Assembly: GCF_005818865.1 (NCBI RefSeq)
Contig: NZ_VBRY01000001.1
Location: 1 to 64,000 of the forward strand
Origin: Mariprofundus erugo
Lineage (GTDB): Bacteria > Pseudomonadota > Zetaproteobacteria > Mariprofundales > Mariprofundaceae
DNA: 64,000 nucleotides
Direction of reading: 5' to 3'
In this document: in pieces, positions 58,515-64,000 of the stretch
Numbering within the stretch: the stretch's first letter is position 1
How the letters are laid out: each line of letters starts with the position of its first letter
The notes under the pieces: model-generated
Told to the model about the DNA's origin: nothing
Seen by the model: the letters and a program-made list of their open reading frames with translations, nothing else
Databases searched by the model: none
Position numbers and translations under genes: made by a program

Positions 58515-61500
58515 ATGAGCATGCAATCTATTTCCTCCCGAATTATTACCCTGAAAGGTGCTGATGCGCTGTCCGATTTCCGGCGCGAGAAACTTGTCGA
58601 TGCGATGCGCCGGCAGGGCATGGCACCGGCGTCTGTCTGCGCCCATTATATTCATATCGCCGAAGTGAATGATGGCTGGTCGGATGACGATACGCTCCGT
58701 CTGGCGCAGTTGCTGGATCATGCGCCGGAGGTGTTCGGCGAACATGCCGCAGATTCCCTGTTTGTGGTGGTACCTCGCATTGGTACGATCAGTCCATGGT
58801 CTACCAAGGCGACGGATATCGCCGGCTTGTGCGGGCTGAGTGCATTGATTCGTCTTGAGCGCGGCGTTGTCTACCTGATTGATGGTCTGGCCCGCGATCA
58901 GCATGCGGCAGCAGCGGCTCTGTTGCATGACCGGATGACCGAGTCGGTGCTTGCCGATGTGGATGAAGTGGCCCGTTTGTTTGCCCATCACCAGCCGGCA
59001 CCGCTGAGTCGGGTTGATGTGCTTGCCGGCGGGCGCGATGCGCTGGAAGTGGCGAACCGCGAGATGGGGCTGGCACTTGCGGCCGACGAGATTGATTACC
59101 TGCTGGAAAATTTCCGCCGTCTGGGGCGTAACCCGGTGGATGCGGAGCTGATGATGTTTGCCCAGGCGAACTCGGAGCATTGCCGTCATAAAATTTTTAA
59201 TGCGGATTGGGTCATCGATGGCGAGAAGCAGGATCGCTCGCTCTTTTCGATGATTCGTAATACCCACCAGCTTCACCCTGAAGGAACGCTGGTTGCCTAT
59301 GCTGATAACTCATCGGTGATTGAGGGGGTGAAGGCCCGTCGTTTTTATCCCGGAGAGGATCGTCGCTATCAGGCGCATGATGATGATACCCATATTCTGA
59401 TGAAGGTGGAGACCCATAATCATCCGACAGCGATTTCGCCCTTTGCCGGCGCTGCCACCGGATCCGGTGGCGAGATTCGTGATGAGGGTGCAACCGGCGT
59501 CGGCTCCAAGCCCAAGGCCGGTCTGTGCGGTTTTTCCGTCTCCAATCTGCGTATTCCCGGCTTTGAGCAGCCGTGGGAACATGATTTTGGTAAGCCTGAG
59601 CGTATTGTCTCGGCACTGGATATTATGGTCGATGGCCCGATTGGTGCTGCTGCATTCAACAATGAGTTCGGCCGGCCGAATCTGGCTGGCTACTTCCGTA
59701 CCTATGAGCAGGAGGTGGCAGGCGAGCTGCGCGGTTACCACAAGCCGATCATGATTGCCGGCGGTGTCGGTAATATCGATGCCCGCCATATCTACAAGAA
59801 AGAGGTGCCTGCCGGCAGTCTGATTATCCAGCTGGGTGGCCCGGCGATGCTGATTGGTCTCGGTGGCGGAGCTGCCTCCAGTATGGATACCGGCGCCAAT
59901 GCCGAGTCGCTCGACTTTGACTCGGTTCAGCGCGGTAATCCGGAGATGGAGCGCCGCTGTCAGGAGGTGCTTGATCGCTGCTGGCAGATGGGTGATGCCA
60001 ACCCGATTCTCTTTATCCATGACATCGGTGCCGGTGGCCTCTCCAATGCGGTCCCCGAGCTGATTAATGATGCCGGTCGTGGTGGCTGGGTCGATCTGCG
60101 TGCGGTTCATAATATGGAGCCGGGCATGAGCCCGATGCAGATCTGGTGCAATGAGGCGCAGGAGCGTTATATGCTGGCGATTGCGCCGCAGTCGCGCGAT
60201 CTGTTCACGGCGATCTGTGAGCGTGAACGCTGCCTGTTCGCTGTGCTCGGTGAAGCAACCGAAGTGCGTGATCTGGTGGTCAATGATGCGGAATTTGATA
60301 ATCAGCCGGTCAATCTGCCGCTTGATATCCTGCTGGGTAAGCCGCCGAAAATGACCCGTGATGTAGGACGCAGGGATGCCGCCTGCGAGTCGCTTGATCT
60401 CTCTGCGATTGATGTAAAAGAGGCCATCGGGCGCGTGCTGCGCCTGCCTGCGGTCGGAAGTAAGGAATTTTTGATTACCATTGGTGATCGTTCGGTGACC
60501 GGGCTGGTGGCCCGTGATCAGATGGTCGGGCCATGGCAGGTGCCGGTGGCCGATGTGGCGGTAACCGCGACTGATTATGCCGGTTATACCGGTGAGGCGA
60601 TGTGCATGGGTGAGCGTACGCCGATCGCCGTGCTGGATGCGCCGGCATCCGGTCGCATGGCGATCGGTGAGGCGCTGACCAATATTGCCGCTGCATCGAT
60701 TGCGAAAATCGGTGATGTGAAGCTGTCCGCCAACTGGATGGCGGCCTGTGGCCATGCCGGTGAAGATGCCCGTTTGTACGATACGGTGAAGGCTGTCGGT
60801 ATGGAGCTCTGTCCTGCGCTGGGCATCTCTATCCCTGTCGGCAAGGACTCCCTGTCGATGAAATCTGTCTGGGGGAGCGGCGATCAGCGACGTGAAATGA
60901 CCTCTCCGCTGTCGCTGATTATTTCTGCGTTTTCTCCGGTGACGGATATCCGCCATACGCTGACGCCTGAGTTGCAGATGGATCAGGGGGATACCGATCT
61001 TCTGCTGCTTGATCTTGGTTGCGGTCAGCATCGACTGGGTGGTTCATCACTGGCGCAGGTCTATGGTGTGACCGGTGATGCGGTGCCGGATGTGGATGAC
61101 CCTGCCTTGCTGAAGGCATTTTTTGATGTCATCCAGCGCCTGAATCGTGAGGGCTTGCTGCTGGCATATCATGATCGCTCTGATGGTGGTCTGTTTGTCA
61201 CGCTGTGTGAAATGGCCTTTGCGGCACGAGCCGGCATGACGATTCACCTAGAGACGCTCAGTGGCGACCGTTGTGGTGACGAGGCAAGAGTGCTGTTTGC
61301 CGAAGAGTTGGGGGCGGTTATCCAGATTCGCCGCAGCGAGCGTGAGCGTGTGCTGGCGCACCTGGCGGATGCCGGTGTTGCCCATATCGCCCATGTCATT
61401 GGTCATCCGCGCACCGATGGCCAGATCTATATGGCTTGCCACAAGCATGCCGTGGTGGATGAACATGTGCAGGTACTGCAGCAGATGTGGGCGGAAACAA

Positions 61501-62408
61501 GTTTCCGCATGCAGTCGCTGCGGGATCATCCTGATTGCGCCCGTGAAGGTTTTGAGGCGCTGGCCGTTCGAGGTGCCGGCGGGCTGATTGCCGAGCTGAC
61601 CTTTGATCCGTCTGAAGATATCTGTGCGCCGTTTGTGCATAGTGCCCGCCCGCGTATGGCGGTGCTCAGGGAGCAGGGCGTCAATGGCCAGGTCGAGATG
61701 GCGGCGGCATTCGATCGCGCCGGTTTCGAATGTGTGGATGTTCATATGTCCGATATTATCAGCGGACGTGTGCAGCTGGCTGACTATCAGGGGCTGGTGG
61801 CTTGCGGCGGCTTCTCCTTTGGTGATGTGCTGGGGGCGGGGCGTGGCTGGGCCAACTCTGTACTCTTTAATGAGCGTGCACGTGACCAGTTTGAGACCTT
61901 TTTCCATCGTCAGGACACCATTGCGCTGGGTGTCTGCAATGGCTGTCAGATGATGAGTAATCTCAGCGCCATGATTCCGGGGGCAGCAAACTGGCCTCGC
62001 TTTGAACGTAATCGTTCCGAGCAGTTTGAGGCACGCCTGCTGCAGGTGGAGGTGCTTGAGTCGCCGTCGCTGTTCCTGTCCGGTATGACTGGTTCGAAGT
62101 TGCCGCTGGTGGTGGCTCATGGTGAAGGTCGTGCTGTATTTGCCCGGGAAACAATGCGGGCGGATGCGGTGGCTGCGTTGCGTTTTCTTGCTCCCGATGG
62201 CACGCCTGCGACAACCTACCCGTATAATCCCAACGGTTCACCGGATGGTTTAACCGGTTTTACTACGCCGGATGGTCGCTTTACGATCATGATGCCACAC
62301 CCCGAGCGCCTGTTCCGTACGGCCCAGTATTCGTGGCACCCGGCGGCCTGGGGTGAGGATGGACCATGGCTGCGGATGTTCCGCAATGCACGTCATGCGC
62401 TGGGTTGA
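58515..62408 (+). CDS. purL: phosphoribosylformylglycinamidine synthase
   Basis: This 1297-residue enzyme is the single-chain form: an N-terminal PurS-like part, two AIRS-like catalytic halves (the [13 protein letters not shown] segment and CMGERTP later) and a C-terminal glutaminase domain with the cysteine in [10 protein letters not shown] and the histidine near HPERLF. It makes FGAM in purine synthesis from FGAR, ATP and glutamine. The length and domain order are of the proteobacterial long type. An AGGA site precedes the ATG. Confidence 0.97.
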   Translation: MSMQSISSRIITLKGADALSDFRREKLVDAMRRQGMAPASVCAHYIHIAEVNDGWSDDDTLRLAQLLDHAPEVFGEHAADSLFVVVPRIGTISPWSTKATDIAGLCGLSALIRLERGVVYLIDGLARDQHAAAAALLHDRMTESVLADVDEVARLFAHHQPAPLSRVDVLAGGRDALEVANREMGLALAADEIDYLLENFRRLGRNPVDAELMMFAQANSEHCRHKIFNADWVIDGEKQDRSLFSMIRNTHQLHPEGTLVAYADNSSVIEGVKARRFYPGEDRRYQAHDDDTHILMKVETHNHPTAISPFAGAATGSGGEIRDEGATGVGSKPKAGLCGFSVSNLRIPGFEQPWEHDFGKPERIVSALDIMVDGPIGAAAFNNEFGRPNLAGYFRTYEQEVAGELRGYHKPIMIAGGVGNIDARHIYKKEVPAGSLIIQLGGPAMLIGLGGGAASSMDTGANAESLDFDSVQRGNPEMERRCQEVLDRCWQMGDANPILFIHDIGAGGLSNAVPELINDAGRGGWVDLRAVHNMEPGMSPMQIWCNEAQERYMLAIAPQSRDLFTAICERERCLFAVLGEATEVRDLVVNDAEFDNQPVNLPLDILLGKPPKMTRDVGRRDAACESLDLSAIDVKEAIGRVLRLPAVGSKEFLITIGDRSVTGLVARDQMVGPWQVPVADVAVTATDYAGYTGEAMCMGERTPIAVLDAPASGRMAIGEALTNIAAASIAKIGDVKLSANWMAACGHAGEDARLYDTVKAVGMELCPALGISIPVGKDSLSMKSVWGSGDQRREMTSPLSLIISAFSPVTDIRHTLTPELQMDQGDTDLLLLDLGCGQHRLGGSSLAQVYGVTGDAVPDVDDPALLKAFFDVIQRLNREGLLLAYHDRSDGGLFVTLCEMAFAARAGMTIHLETLSGDRCGDEARVLFAEELGAVIQIRRSERERVLAHLADAGVAHIAHVIGHPRTDGQIYMACHKHAVVDEHVQVLQQMWAETSFRMQSLRDHPDCAREGFEALAVRGAGGLIAELTFDPSEDICAPFVHSARPRMAVLREQGVNGQVEMAAAFDRAGFECVDVHMSDIISGRVQLADYQGLVACGGFSFGDVLGAGRGWANSVLFNERARDQFETFFHRQDTIALGVCNGCQMMSNLSAMIPGAANWPRFERNRSEQFEARLLQVEVLESPSLFLSGMTGSKLPLVVAHGEGRAVFARETMRADAVAALRFLAPDGTPATTYPYNPNGSPDGLTGFTTPDGRFTIMMPHPERLFRTAQYSWHPAAWGEDGPWLRMFRNARHALG

Positions 62409-62443
62409 TGGTGTCAGGCGGCACTGGCAGTGGCGATGTGTAA

Positions 62444-64000
<1,557 letters not shown>

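Noticed and set aside
59310-61031. 573-codon minus-strand open frame within purL
   Set aside because: It is antisense to an essential, well-matched gene. Long antisense frames arise from the codon bias of the real strand.

Overview
The window reads as chromosomal core sequence from a motile Gram-negative proteobacterium. ZapD, YacG, the YceF type of Maf, YgfZ, Hsp15 (HslR), the long one-chain PurL and the LapD/LapG pair are all proteobacterial. No plasmid, phage or complete insertion sequence is visible. The mixed gamma/beta-like gene content, the moderate GC content and the very heavy investment in cyclic-di-GMP and chemosensory signalling would suit a Zetaproteobacterium such as Mariprofundus. 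That placement is an inference and cannot be proved from the sequence alone.

Layout. 1-152 is the last few bases of a 5S rRNA gene and the terminator of an rRNA operon. 385-8308 holds a lipoprotein gene and then minus-strand housekeeping genes: a CAAX-type protease, maf, a four-helix membrane protein, yacG, zapD, a degenerate ABC ATPase, tRNA-Gly, dnaQ, tRNA-Phe, a DUF1232 protein, dapF, queF and dapE. 8476-13322 encodes a FIST sensor protein and a 1241-residue hybrid histidine kinase. 13310-16755 holds a DUF4936 protein, ygfZ, a TPR-sulfotransferase, the SRP RNA and tRNA-Ser.

16822-38598 is one long minus-strand block. In transcription order it runs: an FlrC-like sigma-54 activator, a periplasmic TPR protein, a second sigma-54 activator with a degenerate receiver, flgB, flgC, fliE, fliF, fliG, fliH, fliI, fliJ, motE-like, a large Castor/Pollux-like channel, fliK, flgD, flgE, and finally lapG and lapD. 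A good sigma-54 promoter lies in the 3' end of the second activator, just ahead of flgB. On the plus strand, divergent from this block, a well-formed sigma-28 promoter at 38817-38843 heads a small operon: a small motility-linked protein, a lone receiver, a receiver-GAF-HD-GYP phosphodiesterase and a PilZ-like protein. Two diguanylate cyclases (one with a Rossmann domain) and a class III nucleotide cyclase follow. The central 30 kb therefore couples flagellar construction to c-di-GMP breakdown, synthesis and read-out, with LapD/LapG as the adhesin-release switch.

47326-64000 returns to housekeeping genes: a TPR lipoprotein, ispG, hisS, rhlE, a small thioredoxin-like ferredoxin, hslR, a His/Lys-rich exported protein, a beta-carbonic anhydrase, rpsP-rimM-trmD, a rhomboid/rhombosortase-like protease, a second SPOUT methyltransferase, rplS, a Tat-exported rubrerythrin, purL and the start of pyrG.

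The most interesting items are: a channel with two tandem voltage-sensor-like domains and a calcium-loop-like segment inside the flagellar block; a small dispersed inverted-repeat element whose three visible copies each begin exactly at a gene's stop codon; a Rossmann-GGDEF fusion; the sigma-28-driven c-di-GMP operon; and a catalytically degenerate ABC ATPase coupled to zapD and yacG.
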